Source of the DNA: Gambelia wislizenii
Lineage: Eukaryota > Chordata > Lepidosauria > Squamata > Crotaphytidae
Reading direction: 5' to 3'
DNA: 64,000 nucleotides
Assembly: GCA_030847615.1 (NCBI GenBank)
Contig: JAUMIR010000001.1
Location: forward strand, 444,284,687-444,348,686
This document shows, in pieces, positions 1 through 10,339 of the stretch. The position numbers and the translations under genes are program-made. Below the pieces are notes generated by a model, which saw nothing but the letters and a program-made list of their open reading frames with translations, did not search any database and was not told where the DNA came from. Positions within the stretch are counted from its first letter, which is position 1, and each line of letters opens with the position of its first letter.

Positions 1-620
1 TGAAGCCTGGGTGTATGTGTGTGCACGTCCCCCTGATTATTTTTCAATATTTTTATTTTATTTCCTGGCTGTAAGTCTCATCAGTGAGTACCCGTATACG
101 TAGATCAAAAGATCCTGCCATTACCCGGCCTCTCACAGCCACATTTGAGCTAATTAAAATTCCCCATAGAAATATTGATTTATGGTAAACACACATGGGA
201 TTTCCACAGACCTCAGTAATTTGGGTAACACAGCCACTAGAAAGAGATTGTCTGGAAATGCCCAGTCAAAGGATGCAAAAAACCAAAAACAGTGCTAGAA
301 ACCTTTGAAACTCCTCTCCCAGAAAGCATTCTTTGCCATATAACTCTTGAAACAAATAGGGGGACATAGCATGTATCCAGCAAATGGAATGAGAGAAGCC
401 CTGTCAAAGTGTGGAAGCGTTTTGACATCATTGAGCTGCGGACATAGATTCTCCTACTGCTTTTGACAACATAGTCTTGGTGAAACTGTGGCTCCTAGTC
501 TCACAGCACTGCCACTCCAGAGTAATGAGAGCCGGACAAGGTTTTCTGTGATCACAACAGACTTGAGATTGGGCAACTGGGAAACAATAGTCTTGTGTAC
601 AGTAACTGATAAACTGACTA
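1..620. other. No gene or recognisable repeat
   Basis: Mixed-composition intergenic DNA. Only short chance open frames occur. A GCTAATTA site (reverse of TAATTAGC) is at 149-156. Confidence 0.5.
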
Positions 621-654
621 CGGAGATTTTCACACGGGCTTTATATCCTGTAGC

Positions 655-1190
655 AGGAACAGAACAGGGTCAGGAAAGGTTTTCCCCTTTTGGACAACAT
701 TGACCCCGTTCTGTCCTGCATCCATCCTGCTCACATGACTGTTCTGAAACAATGTAATCACGGCTTTTCGTCATGAATAGACCTCCCGTTCCGTTGCTAT
801 CACGCAATCACAGGTGTGCGAACAGGAGCCCTGTTCCTGTTCTGAAATGACAGCCGCGAAGGGGAGGTCCATTCTGAGCACTTCCTGGTACGATCTGGAC
901 ATCCAGGTAAGTGGTACCCTTTATTTTACCCTTGCTGTTTTGATTGATTTAAAGTGTGTTTTTGTGTTTGGTGAACTGATTTTATGTTTGGGGGAGTTTT
1001 ATTTTTTAAATTTACCACCCGGCCATTATCACACGATAACGTGATAATGTTTCAGATGGCCAGTCATAAAAGCAGCCTTACGATGGCTGCATTTACGGTT
1101 GGCCAGCGAGGGGAGGGGGAGCCCGTTCCTGCCACGGAATTAATTTAAGTATGTGAAAGATTTACGTTATTCCGTGGCAGGAACAGGAGA
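655..1190. repeat. Cluster of inverted repeats built on a GTTCCTG/CAGGAAC theme
   Basis: The sequence ACAGAACAGGGTCA at 659-672 faces TGACCCCGTTCTGT at 701-714 (one mismatch). The perfect 16-base arms GTTCCTGCCACGGAAT at 1125-1140 and its complement at 1169-1184 flank a 28-base loop. GACCTCCC near 780 faces GGGGAGGTC near 860. CCATTATCAC and GTGATAATG flank eight bases near 1023-1050. Relatively high CpG suggests a fairly young DNA transposon or MITE, but no clear element ends or target duplications were found. Confidence 0.55.
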
Positions 1191-2194
1191 GGAGGTGGCG
1201 GGGCAGTAACAGGGTACTTTGGCCCCATGTGAAAATCTCCTACCTGTCGGAATATGTATGCTGTGTGTGTTGAACATCTTTCACTGTGATACACACCATG
1301 GATGGATCTAATGAGCAAATGGTTGAGGTCAGAGGTAAATGCCACTTCAGCAGTAAAAGTATGGTGATGCTGTGTTGCTAAAACATCATAACCTTTGAAG
1401 GGAGAAATTTATCTAGGCAGGCTATCTGGCACACCACAGGAAGCCCAGTTTGGTCACAGTGTAGTAAGAACACTAGTTGAACTGTACTTAGAAATTTGTC
1501 TAGAAGAGCCAGTGCAGCATTCAGATGACACAATCCGGTCACCTGTAGAGTAGCTGGCATCCTTCATTGGAGGATGTTTCCTTAGCAGGGACCATTTTGT
1601 TACTTAGGTGGAAAATTACCCCATTATACTATTAATGCTAGGTCTTTCTGCAAATAAATGCAAATAGCAGTTTTACCTCAGAATTTGGGTCTGCTTCCTT
1701 TAAAAGAGGTGGTGGTAGACTTTTTTTCCCATTGAAACTTACAGTGGTAGTGCTTTTAAGGCACATAAAGGATTCTGGTTTCATATATAATGGTTTCATA
1801 TATAATTTATATCCCACCTTTCTCTCAATATGGGACCCAAGTGGCTTACAATCTAAGTTAATATGGTATCTATCTATCTATCCATCCATCCACCCACCTA
1901 CCCACTCATCTAGCAAGAAAGAGTTATGTCAATCTTCTGCCTCATGCAAATATGTCTTTTTCTGGCTCAGTGTTTGGTTATTGTGAAATGCTCTTCAGTA
2001 CACATCCACAAACATTCCTGTGGACATGGGGTTATTTTATACCCTGAAATACATTGGAATTCTTATGGGAGCTGAAAATATTCCAGAAGTCACTCAATGC
2101 ATTTTTTAAATTCATGTGGATGGAGGTAATATACAGTGCTTAGATGTAAGTGTGCTGTTAAATAATAAGATCACACCACCAACAACAACAAAGC
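1191..2194. other. Intergenic DNA with a LINE/SINE-like tail and a microsatellite
   Basis: The stretch TTTATATCCCACCTTTCTCT (about 1806-1850) resembles the end of a reptile LINE or SINE. It is followed at about 1867-1912 by an impure (TATC)n, (CATC)n, (CACC)n microsatellite. The rest shows no gene. Confidence 0.45.
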
Positions 2195-2846
2195 AAGAAG
2201 AATGTCAACCAAGACAGACTGTATGTCATTGGATGATAGATGAAACTTTTCAAATGGCTAAGGACAAGTGAGAAGCAAAATAAAAGGTGACAGAAGTAGA
2301 GTAAGGATCTTGAACACAACTGTTAAGTAATTTGTACATATGGACACGAAAATTATTATAACAATCAATGCAAAAAACCAAAAAGACAACAAAAAAGGTA
2401 GAAGAGATATCTTACACAAGTTCTAAGAAATGAAGGGGAAATTTAAACCAAGAGTAGGGATGCAATTTTACTAACAGGGGAACACGTTATATGATTAGGA
2501 CAAATAAAAACAATGGAAACAACGCAATGAAAACCAATTTAAAAGATATGGAAAGACAACATCTTTCTTTAAGGAATAATCTTTTGATAATGAACCCACA
2601 ATTTTAGAAAGTGAAGTTGAAGCTGCTCTGAAGCACTTGAAAAAATAAATCAGATGGCATACCAGCAAAAAATCTGCCAACAAATATGGAAAACAATACA
2701 ATGGCCTGTAGACTGGAAATGTTCGATATACATTCTACTTGCCAAGAACAGGGACAGCAGGAATTGTAACAAACACTGGACCATTACAGTTACCTTACAT
2801 GCAAGCAAAGTGATGGTCAAGCTTTTACAACAAAGACTTTTACCAT

Positions 2847-3447
2847 GGGTGCGGCTATACGATCATAAAAAAATCCGTATGGGGGGCAAAAAATACGAAC
2901 AGCCTGTCGTTCATATGCATACGAACCAGCTATACGATTTTTAAGCCCCCTAAACTCCATATGACTCCCTCTTCCCAAAGCTGGCTGGAGCGAGCAAGCC
3001 AAGCAGCAGTTTTAAATCTCCCGCCGCTTTTTTTTTAAAGGTTCCTGGTTTGCGGACATTCGGTTTTCCGTATTTACAATATAAAATAAAAATAAATAAA
3101 CATATAAATTCACGGACTTACCAGACGCTCGCTAGCCAGGAAACCAACATGGCGGCCGCTCCCAATTCCCCTCCGTGCTAGCCCCGCCCCCTCTACTCAG
3201 CCAGCCAATCAGATTACCCTGCCTGTTCATATGTGTGCGAACGGACCGTACAGACCCATCAGCCATCCGAACAGCGTACGGATTTCTCTTCATGATCCGC
3301 TTTCCTTCCCGAATGCCGCGTGTGCGTATTTCAGGGTGGAAAACCGGGGCCCCCTCTTTTGCATTCGAGTGCATCTGAACGGCTGTTTGTACGGAAGTGC
3401 GAACTTTCGCACGCCGTACGTATTATTTAAATCGTGTAGACAGGACC
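2847..3447. mobile_element. CpG-rich TIR element (MITE) inserted in BovB
   Basis: This 601-base segment interrupts the BovB frame exactly. The terminal inverted repeats are imperfect: GGGTGCGGCTATACGAT on the left, against GGTCCTGTCTACACGAT from the reverse complement of the right end. A 3-base target duplication CAT sits at 2844-2846 and 3448-3450. Removing the insert rejoins a readable BovB stretch. The interior is full of intact CpG, unlike the BovB around it, so it is younger. No transposase frame is seen. The 3-base duplication suggests PIF/Harbinger-like transposition. Confidence 0.75.
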
Positions 3448-4120
3448 CATATGTGAAGTGAGGCATGCCAAATATCCAAGCTGGGTTCAGCAAAGGAAGA
3501 GGCACTAGATAGCATATTGCAAACATTCATTGGCTAATTAAGCACACCAAAGAATTTCTGAAGAAAATCAACCTGTACGTACAGCAAAACCTTTCATTGT
3601 GTAGGTCATGAAAAATTCTACATCACTATAAAAGAAATGGGTGTGCCACAAATTTGATTGTCCTAATGTGTAACCTATGCTCTCGACAAGAGGCCACTGT
3701 CAGGGCAAAATAATGGAAAACAGAATGGTTTCTCATTGGCAAAGAAGTCAGACAATGTTGACTATTATTACCCTATCTCCTTAATTTATTTGCAGAATAT
3801 ATCATATGAAAAGTCGGATTAGACTTGGAGGAATGAAGTACGAAAATTGGTGGAAGGAACATCAACAATTTAAATTATGCAGATGACACCATATTACCAG
3901 CAGAAAACAGCAAGGACTTGGGATGACTGCTAATCGAAGTTAAGGGGGAAAGTGCTAAAGATGGCTTACAGCTGAATATTATGAAAACAGAAATAATGAC
4001 CACAGACCATGTATGTAAATAACTTTACTGTGGGCAATGAAGACATCAGAACAGTTAAAGATTTTCTCTACATTAGCCCAGTCATAACGGAGACTACAGT
4101 CAAGAGATCAGAAGACTCAA

Positions 4121-4341
4121 GGGTGCATGTACACTGTAGAAATAATGCAGTTTGACACCACTTTATTTGCCATGGCTCCATCCTACAAAATCCTGGGATT
4201 TGTAGTTTTGTGAGTGACCACCACTCTTTGACAGAGAAGGCTAAAGACCTTGTAAAACTATAAATCCTAGGATTCCATAAGATGGAGTACAGCACTTAAA
4301 GTGGTGTCAAGCCTCATTATTTCTACAGTGTAGGTCCACCT
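4121..4341. mobile_element. Palindromic MITE, copy A, inserted in BovB
   Basis: About 220 bases. The ends GGTGCATGTACACTGTAGAA and, reversed from the right, GGTGGACCTACACTGTAGAA each lead into ATAATG...TTGACACC. The interior is self-complementary (CCATGGCTCCATCC ... GGATTCCATAAGATGGAG), as in the copies at 22.6, 26.5, 40.2, 52.6, 55.8 and 56.1 kb. It has no coding capacity. Confidence 0.85.
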
Positions 4342-4731
4342 TCAGACTTGGAAGAGCAGCTACGAAGGAACTAAATAAGATCATCACATGTAAAGATACA
4401 TAATTAAATATCAAAGTCAGAATCATCCATGCCCTAGCATTACATATGGTTGAGTGCTGGACACTGAAGAAAGCTGATAGGAAGAGAATCAACTCATTTG
4501 ACATGTGGTGTTGGAGGAGAGTTCTATGTATACTATGGACTGCCAAAAAGACCCCCCAAAGGGGGGGGGGATCCCAGAGCAAATCAAGCCTAAACTCTTC
4601 CTAGAAGCCAAAATGACTAAATGGGAGCTATCATATTTTGGGCACATTATGAGGCAACATGATTCACTGGAAAAATGGATAAGGCTTGGGAAAATGGAAG
4701 GCAGTAAAGAAAGAGGAAGGCCACATTAAAG

Positions 4732-4734
<3 letters not shown>

Positions 4735-4779
<45 letters not shown>

Positions 4780-4781
4780 GA
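4735..4781. repeat. (TAA)n microsatellite
   Basis: About 15 TAA units lie at the junction between the BovB fragment and an inserted CR1 tail. Confidence 0.95.
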
Positions 4782-4920
4782 CCTTCCTTGGAGGTCTTTA
4801 AACAGAGGCTGGATGGCCATCTGTCAGGCATGCTTTGATTGTGATTTCCTGCGGGGCAGGGGGTTGGATTGGATGGCCCTTGTGGTCTCTTCCAACTCTA
4901 CAATTCTATGATTCTATTTA
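4782..4920 (+). mobile_element. CR1 LINE 3' end, short truncated copy
   Basis: It encodes the last CR1 residues ([14 protein letters not shown]) and carries the CR1 3' UTR signature TTGGATTGGATGGCCC ... TCTTCCAACTCTACAATTCT, ending in ATTCTATG-type 8-base repeats. It sits inside BovB, whose 3' end resumes near 4950. Confidence 0.9.
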
Positions 4921-5090
4921 TTACCCACCTCTCCCTGTGGGTTGAATCCTTGATTCAATTATGGAAGTCATAGGCCTTCAATTCCAAGATCTGAGCAAGG
5001 CAGCTGATGGCTGCGGCTCTTGGAGGTCTCTTATCATAGGATCACCATATGTTGAAGCTAACTTAACTGCAAATTGAAACAACAACAAAT

Positions 5091-6160
5091 ACAGAGACAG
5101 CGCACTATGGCCAGAATTCTGTAGGTGGCGTATGCTGGTGTAAACCCCTGGTTATGTTAGCATGAATATTTTTAAGGCCATTATGGAAGGAGATATCCTG
5201 TTCCTTGTTGTGTAACAGCTTCCCTCCCAGTCATGGAAGGGCAGCTCCACTCCCATGGCCTCTGACTGGTTGCAGGGTTTTCTCCAGCTGATCTTGAGTG
5301 TCTGGATCCAAATAAGAAGCTTCCACCTTTGTCCAGCCAGTGGCAGTTGTTTTTTCTCTTCACCAAAAGGTGCAGAAGGGAAAATAGACAGTTCCCAGGT
5401 ACACCTCCACAGCCAAACAGTGCCGGGGTGTTTGTGCAGAGCTGCACTCAGGAGCCTCAAGCTGCCCTTGCACACCTGTTGCTCCCCTTAGACCACTGAC
5501 ATAATTTATGCTGGGGCAGAATTGCAGTCTGCCCGTGAAACTATTGGGTTTCTAACGATATCCTCTGATAGTGTGGAAAGTCAGTTACAGTTCTGCTTGG
5601 AGTTTACAGAAGAAAAGCAATGATTTGTTGGTACTAGAAGGTTTTTAAAAGATGTGCAAAAAAGAAAAATGTGCAGGAGGCATAAAGAATTGTAAAATGG
5701 AAAAGCTGGGACAAGAGGATGGAAGGGAGAGAACTGTATTGGGGTGGGTAGGGTTATGCTTTAGCTAGTTAATTGATTACTACACTGTGTCCTGAGATCT
5801 AACAATCCTTTGACGTGCTGTAAAATTACATTTAAATGCAAACATAAACATACAAAACACTCAGTGCTGTTCATGGATGCATCATTACAAGTAGGAGCAG
5901 AACTACTCTAGAACAGTGCTTCTCTGACTGACAGAAATTGTCCAAGAAGTATGCAACAGCAGGTGAGAGTAAAGTCCTACATATATGGCAGCAGCACATG
6001 GAGGAAGAAGAAGCCTCCTTCCTGGTTTCTTCAACTTTCCTGATGTGAAGCTCGGTTCGAAGGAGATTATCAGACAGGAATGAAAAATTTTGTTCCTGTA
6101 CCACAATCTCCAATCCCACCCGTCCCGGCACAATCATCCTTCCCACCGCACTTGACTCCT
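5091..6160. other. No gene; unassigned sequence
   Basis: Frames up to 163 codons occur near 5.2-5.5 and 5.9-6.4 kb, but none resembles a known protein and they overlap on opposite strands. The sequence may include old MITE material; nothing firm. Confidence 0.4.
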
Positions 6161-6164
6161 CTCC

Positions 6165-6345
6165 TGTCAAATCACAATGGGGTTGACAATGACATTGTGA
6201 GCCGGCTTCTTGCCTTCTGAGACAGAGAGAGAGATGGTGGCCTATCTGGAATCTGATCTGTTTGGAGGTGGTAACAGGGGAACAATGGGCTTGATCTGCG
6301 GCAGGATATGCCGGCATGGAGCCTGGTTCATGTAGCTGAACCCTA
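6165..6345. mobile_element. Fragment of the 0.5-kb MITE family also seen at 7.6, 25.0 and 38.0 kb
   Basis: The right end (CTGTTTGGA...GGTAACAGGGG, then GGATATGCCGGCATGGAGCC and CATGTAGCTGAACCC) matches the right halves of the copies at 24975-25460 and 7609-8109. No left end is evident. Confidence 0.5.
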
Positions 6346-6704
6346 GGTGAATGATAATACACAGCACAGCACTTCCATCAGTTTTCCCTTAAACTATTTT
6401 TCTATGCGTGTGGGAAACAAAAAAGATGGAATAAACTGTAGGAAAATACAGGGGGGTTATAAATGAACAATGCTCATATCTGGACCCACTGCACATTACT
6501 GTTAAGCCTCACAAGAGTTTCCTAACTGCTGCTGCCACTACTAGCACAACATGACTAAGGGAGTGAGTATATGCAGGCAAGCAAAGTGTTTGGTGAGAAG
6601 AGCAGGAGACACCACCACACCAAGTGATCAGCAGGCTGGTTTTAAGGGACCCGAAAAAGAAAATTTCAATGAACCTTGACCCCCAGCATCTCCTGCTGCC
6701 CCCT

Positions 6705-7225
6705 TTTCCCCTTAGATCATGAAAAACTATGGATAGCTCTTAAAGAAATGGGTATGCCACAACATTTGATTGTCCTGATGCATAACCTGTACTCAGGACA
6801 AGAGGTTACCATCAGGACAGAATACAGAGAAACAGAATGGTTTCCAATTGGCAAGGGGGGCAGGCAAGGTTGCATTTTATCACCATGGACTGCTAAAATG
6901 ACAAATAAATGGACTTTTGAGCAAATCAAGCCTGAACTCTCTCTAGAAGTCAAGATGACTAAACTGAGACTATCAGACTTTGGACACCTCATGAGAAGGC
7001 ATGACTCACTTGAAAATACAATAATGCTTGGCAAGATAGAAAGCAGTAAGAAAAGAGGAAGACTACATTCCAGATGGATACATTCCACCATGGAAGTCAC
7101 AGCCCTGAGTCTGCAAGACCTGAGCAGGGCTGTTGATGACAGGGTGACTTGGAGGTCTCTCATTCATTGGGTTGCTGTAGGTTGAACTCGACACGATGGC
7201 AGTTAACAACAAATAATTTTCAATT
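6705..7225 (+). mobile_element. BovB/RTE LINE fragment with internal deletion
   Basis: An open frame (about 6676-7185) joins a reverse transcriptase block (K-L-W-I-A-L-K-E-M-G, then G-R-Q-G-C-I-L-S-P) directly to the C-terminal block (F-G-H-L-M-R-R-H-D-S-L-E ... W-R-S-L-I-H-W). The catalytic A-D-D region and about 200 residues between are missing, with the junction near 6890. The 3' tail CACGATGGCAGTTAACAACA follows the stop. It is a non-functional fossil; the frame stays open across the deletion by chance. Confidence 0.85.
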
Positions 7226-7229
7226 ATGT

Positions 7230-7608
7230 CTTTAGGAAGAAACAAAGGGGGTAAATTATTTGTTGTGTAAATTCTATATTGCATGTGCATTTTGTATTTG
7301 TTTATTTAGGGCTTTAAGATTGCATCCAAATGTTGCAGTAATGCTGAGCAGCACAAGCAAAAGAATCCTGCAGTCAAGTCCTGCACTGGTACCGCATTGG
7401 ATTCTTGGAGCTTTTGGGACAGTGCATGTGTGTCTAATTTAATATATAATTTGTTGTATTGGAGTTATATATATATATATATATATATGGACTTAAATTG
7501 TGATTGCGTTTTCGATATTCAATTCTAGTTGGCCCCATAGAACCCACAATGAGGTACATTAGCAGCAGGATGGAAAAGATGAACAAAGAAGGGACAAAAA
7601 TAGATCAA
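7230..7608. other. No gene; contains an (AT)n run
   Basis: An AT dinucleotide run lies at about 7469-7488. Otherwise no recognisable feature. Confidence 0.5.
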
Positions 7609-8109
7609 GGGCTTCTCTAGATGGGCTATTTACTCAATCTTGTCCCCGCCTTGGAGCTACTGTCCAAACGATGCAGGGCTCTTGCCCTGTTTTGGTCCCA
7701 GGCAGTCCTGATGATGCCCAGGGCAAAGATGGGGTAAAGCCCATTAAACCATTCATCAAAATACCTGGGGGGAAAGGGATTGGGCCCCATGGAACTGTAA
7801 GAGTCTATACCAGCACACCAGCCCGTCTCTACAGCCACCACTGCTGCCATCCATGTCACACTCTCCGAAGCCAGGAAGGGGGCCCGCAGCATGCGACCAA
7901 GGCTGGTCACATGCAGGGGGCCTTGATCATGTGCTGCAGGCCTCCTTCCTGGCTTCGGAGAGTGTGACAGACCACAGTGACATCATCTGCAGAGGCAGGT
8001 CACTGTGTCCATGCAGACTCCATCCCATTTCATGGAGCAATGGGCCTTATCTGGGGTCAGAATATGCCAGTGGGAAGCCAGCATATTCTGGCCAGTGTAG
8101 CTGAGCCCC
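7609..8109. mobile_element. Non-autonomous DNA transposon (0.5-kb MITE family), copy 1
   Basis: The left end GGGCTTCTCTAGATGGGC partly matches the reversed right end GGGGCTCAGCTACACTGGCC. The interior shares GGCTGGTCACATGCAGGGGG CCTTGATCATGTGCTGCAG-type sequence with the copies at 25.0 and 38.0 kb. It also contains a long internal inverted repeat: CACACTCTCCGAAGCCAGGA (7857) against TCCTGGCTTCGGAGAGTGTG (7947). It has no transposase. Confidence 0.75.
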
Positions 8110-8303
8110 AAGTCTATGAAAGCTTATGCTACAACTTCTTTATCTCACTTAGTCTCAAAGGTATTACAAGATCCCTTTGCAAAAGAAGGGTCAAAGTAAT
8201 TTCTGAGGGGATAACCTCTAATTTATATATGATGCTATCTAATACAGCAGCAGCATTTATTTCATCGTGCTCCCTCCACCATTCCCAACCTTCCCGAAGG
8301 GGC

Positions 8304-8935
8304 TATATGGGGCTCTCAATCCCCAGAGCCCCTTCGGGAAGCCGGGGAGAGGCTGGCCAGACTCCCTCCCACCCTCCCGTCACCTTCTCTGGCCTTCCCA
8401 AGGCGGCTCCGGGGTTTCAAAGCCCTGGAGCCCTCTCAGGAAGGCCGGGGAGATGCTGGGCAGACGCCCGCCAGCCCGCTGCCTTTCCTGGCCTCCCTGA
8501 GGCAGCTCTGGGGCTTCAAAGCCCTGGAGCCCCTCATGAAGGTGGGGAGAGGCCGGAGAGACTACTGCCCGCCCACTCGCCGCCTTACCTGGCCTTTCTG
8601 AGGCAGCTCCGGGGCTTCGAAGCCTAGGGGCCCCCTTGGGAAGGCCAGGGAGAGGCCGGGGAGACTCCCGTCCACCCGCCGCCTTCCCCGGCCTTTCCGA
8701 GGTGGCTCCGGGGCTTCGAAGCCTTGGGGCCCTCTCGGGGAGGCCGGGGAGAGGGTGGGCAGTCCCTCCCTCCCGCCCACCTGCCCCCTTCCCCAGCCTT
8801 TCCAAGGCAGCTCCAGGGCTTTGAAGCCCTGGAGCCCCCTCAGGAAAGCCGGGGAGAGGCCCGGCAGAGGCCCGCCCACCCGCCTCCGCCTTCCCCAGCC
8901 TTTCTGAGGTGGCTCCAGGGAAGCACGGCAGGCCT
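8304..8935. repeat. GC-rich minisatellite, about 100-base period, about 6-7 units
   Basis: The unit contains AGGCAGCTCCGGGGCTTCGA, then AGCCCTGGAGCCCCCTC, then GGAAGGCCGGGGAGAGGC. The GC(A/G)GCT anchor recurs at about 8403, 8502, 8603, 8702, 8807 and 8909, giving spacings of 99, 101, 99, 105 and 102 bases. The first unit begins near 8304 and the last is partial. Long proline/glycine-rich frames on both strands here (up to 218 codons) are artefacts of the repeat. Confidence 0.9.
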
Positions 8936-9094
8936 CGGGGAGGTGGCCAGGTGGGGGGGAGGCTCCACCCCCCACCTCCCATAACTGGCGATCGAGGCTT
9001 CCTAGCCCTGCCCGCCACTTTCCTCCACCTTCCCACCCTCCCTAAAGTGGCGACCGATCACCACTTTGGGGAGGGTGGGGAGGTTGGTGGGGAG

Positions 9095-9176
9095 GAGGTC
9101 TACGGCTGCGTGTCAGCCCAAATGGCTACGCGTGTCAGTGCTGACGCGCGTGTCATAGGTTCACCATCACTGGTCT
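9095..9176. mobile_element. Right end of a hAT-like DNA transposon
   Basis: The reversed end reads CCAGTGATGGTGAACCTATG then ACACGCGCGTCAGCACTGAC. This is the CAGTG-type start and tandem GACACGCG motif of a vertebrate hAT group. The left end is not seen; the minisatellite may lie inside this element. Confidence 0.55.
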
Positions 9177-9185
9177 AGATCAACG

Positions 9186-9757
9186 GAAATAATAGTGCTG
9201 CTCTATTCTGCCTTGGTCAGACCTCACCTAGAATACTGTGTCCAGTTCTGGGCACCACAATTCAAAAAGGATATTGACAAATTGGAGCGTGTCCAGAGAA
9301 GGGCAACTAAAATGGTGAAAGGTCTGGAAGCGATGCCTTATGAGGAGAGACTTAGGGAGCTGGGTATGTTTAGCCTGGAAAAAAGACGGTTAAGAGGTGA
9401 TATGATAGCCCTGTTTAAGTATTTGAAGCGGTGTCATGTTGAGGATGGAGCAGGCTTGTTTTCTGCTGCTCCAGAGACTGGAACACGGAACAATGGATGC
9501 AAGCTCCAGGAGCAGAGAATCCACCTCAACGTTAGGAAGAACTTTTTGACAGTAAGAGCTGTTTGGCAGTGGAACACAATCCCTCGGAGCATGGTGGGGT
9601 CTCCTTCCTTGGAGGTCTTTAAACAGGGGCTGGATGGCCATCTGTCGGGGATGCTTTGATCGTGATTCCTGCGTGGCAGGGGGTTGGACTGGATGGCCCT
9701 CATGGTCTCTTCCAACTCTACAATTCTATGATTCTATGATTCTATGATTCTATGATC
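9186..9757 (+). mobile_element. CR1 LINE 3' end with intact C-terminal frame
   Basis: A frame of about 154 codons (9195-9659) encodes the C-terminal end of the CR1 reverse transcriptase protein: [23 protein letters not shown], then [17 protein letters not shown]. The 3' UTR ends in four ATTCTATG 8-base units, the CR1 tail. The element is 5'-truncated, lacking the endonuclease and most of the polymerase. The absence of stops suggests a fairly recent insertion. Confidence 0.93.
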
Positions 9758-10339
9758 AATGCTCACTCTGAACAAATTTTCTCAGCACTATGTTACACAG
9801 AACTTTGTAAATTTACATCTTCTTGTTTTGGATTCCAGGCTTAATTAAAATGCTAGTGTAAGATTCTATTTTTTTAATGTAGTTTTAGTTACTAGGTGCT
9901 TTTAAAATTTCAGGGTATTTTATGCTTTTTTAAGAAGGGGGGGGTGTGAAACAGTGGAATGCCTTCCTGAGCTGTCTTATAGAATTAAGTTTTGTGTACT
10001 TGGAATGGTTTGCCTTTAAAAATTCCATGACATAAATTAAACAAAAGATTTTCCTATAATTGAAGAGTCACCTATTGAATTTCATGCCTCTTCATTCATT
10101 CGTTAAACATATAGAAAAGATGGTAACCTGAGATGGCAACCAGAGATACAATCTGTGTTAGAGATATAGTGCCTTGAGGAGTGGCTAAGTAGAAGAATTC
10201 AGGTAGCTCTAATAAATGAGCCAATCAACAGCACACACTACATTGCACAAGATGTCAAATGAAGTGAGAGAGAAAACGAAGCAATGCTGAGGTGAAGAAA
10301 ACATGGGCACTAAGGTTGAACATGCACTAGAAGGGGCCA
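9758..10339. other. No gene or recognisable repeat
   Basis: AT-rich intergenic DNA with a short G run near 9938-9946. Confidence 0.5.

Larger units (their letters stand above)
2195..5090 (+). mobile_element. BovB/RTE-type LINE, decayed, with three later insertions
   Basis: Broken reading frames in order match a BovB-type reverse transcriptase. There is an E-P-T-I-L-E-S-E-V-E-A-A-L-type block at 2590-2640, then I-C-Q-Q-I-W-K-T (about 2680), an S-K-V-M-V-K-L-L-Q block (about 2805), and the continuation I-Q-A-G-F-type at about 3470. A degraded N-N-L-N-Y-A-D-D-T catalytic block follows at about 3865-3890. The C-terminal C-W-R-R-V-L and F-G-H-I-M-R-Q-H-D-S-L-E-K blocks are at 4510-4700, and W-R-S-L-I near 5025. 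Many stops and frameshifts make it dead. Insertions at 2847-3447, 4121-4341 and 4735-4920 interrupt it. The assignment is from motif recognition. Confidence 0.85.

Noticed and set aside
5871..6362. 163-codon minus-strand frame as a small host gene
   Set aside because: No known motif, partly overlaps a MITE fragment, and no supporting signals.
8267..9036. Proline/glycine-rich frames of up to 218 codons on both strands as collagen-like or secreted proteins
   Set aside because: They coincide exactly with a 100-base GC-rich tandem repeat and exist on both strands, with no splice sites, promoter or known domains.
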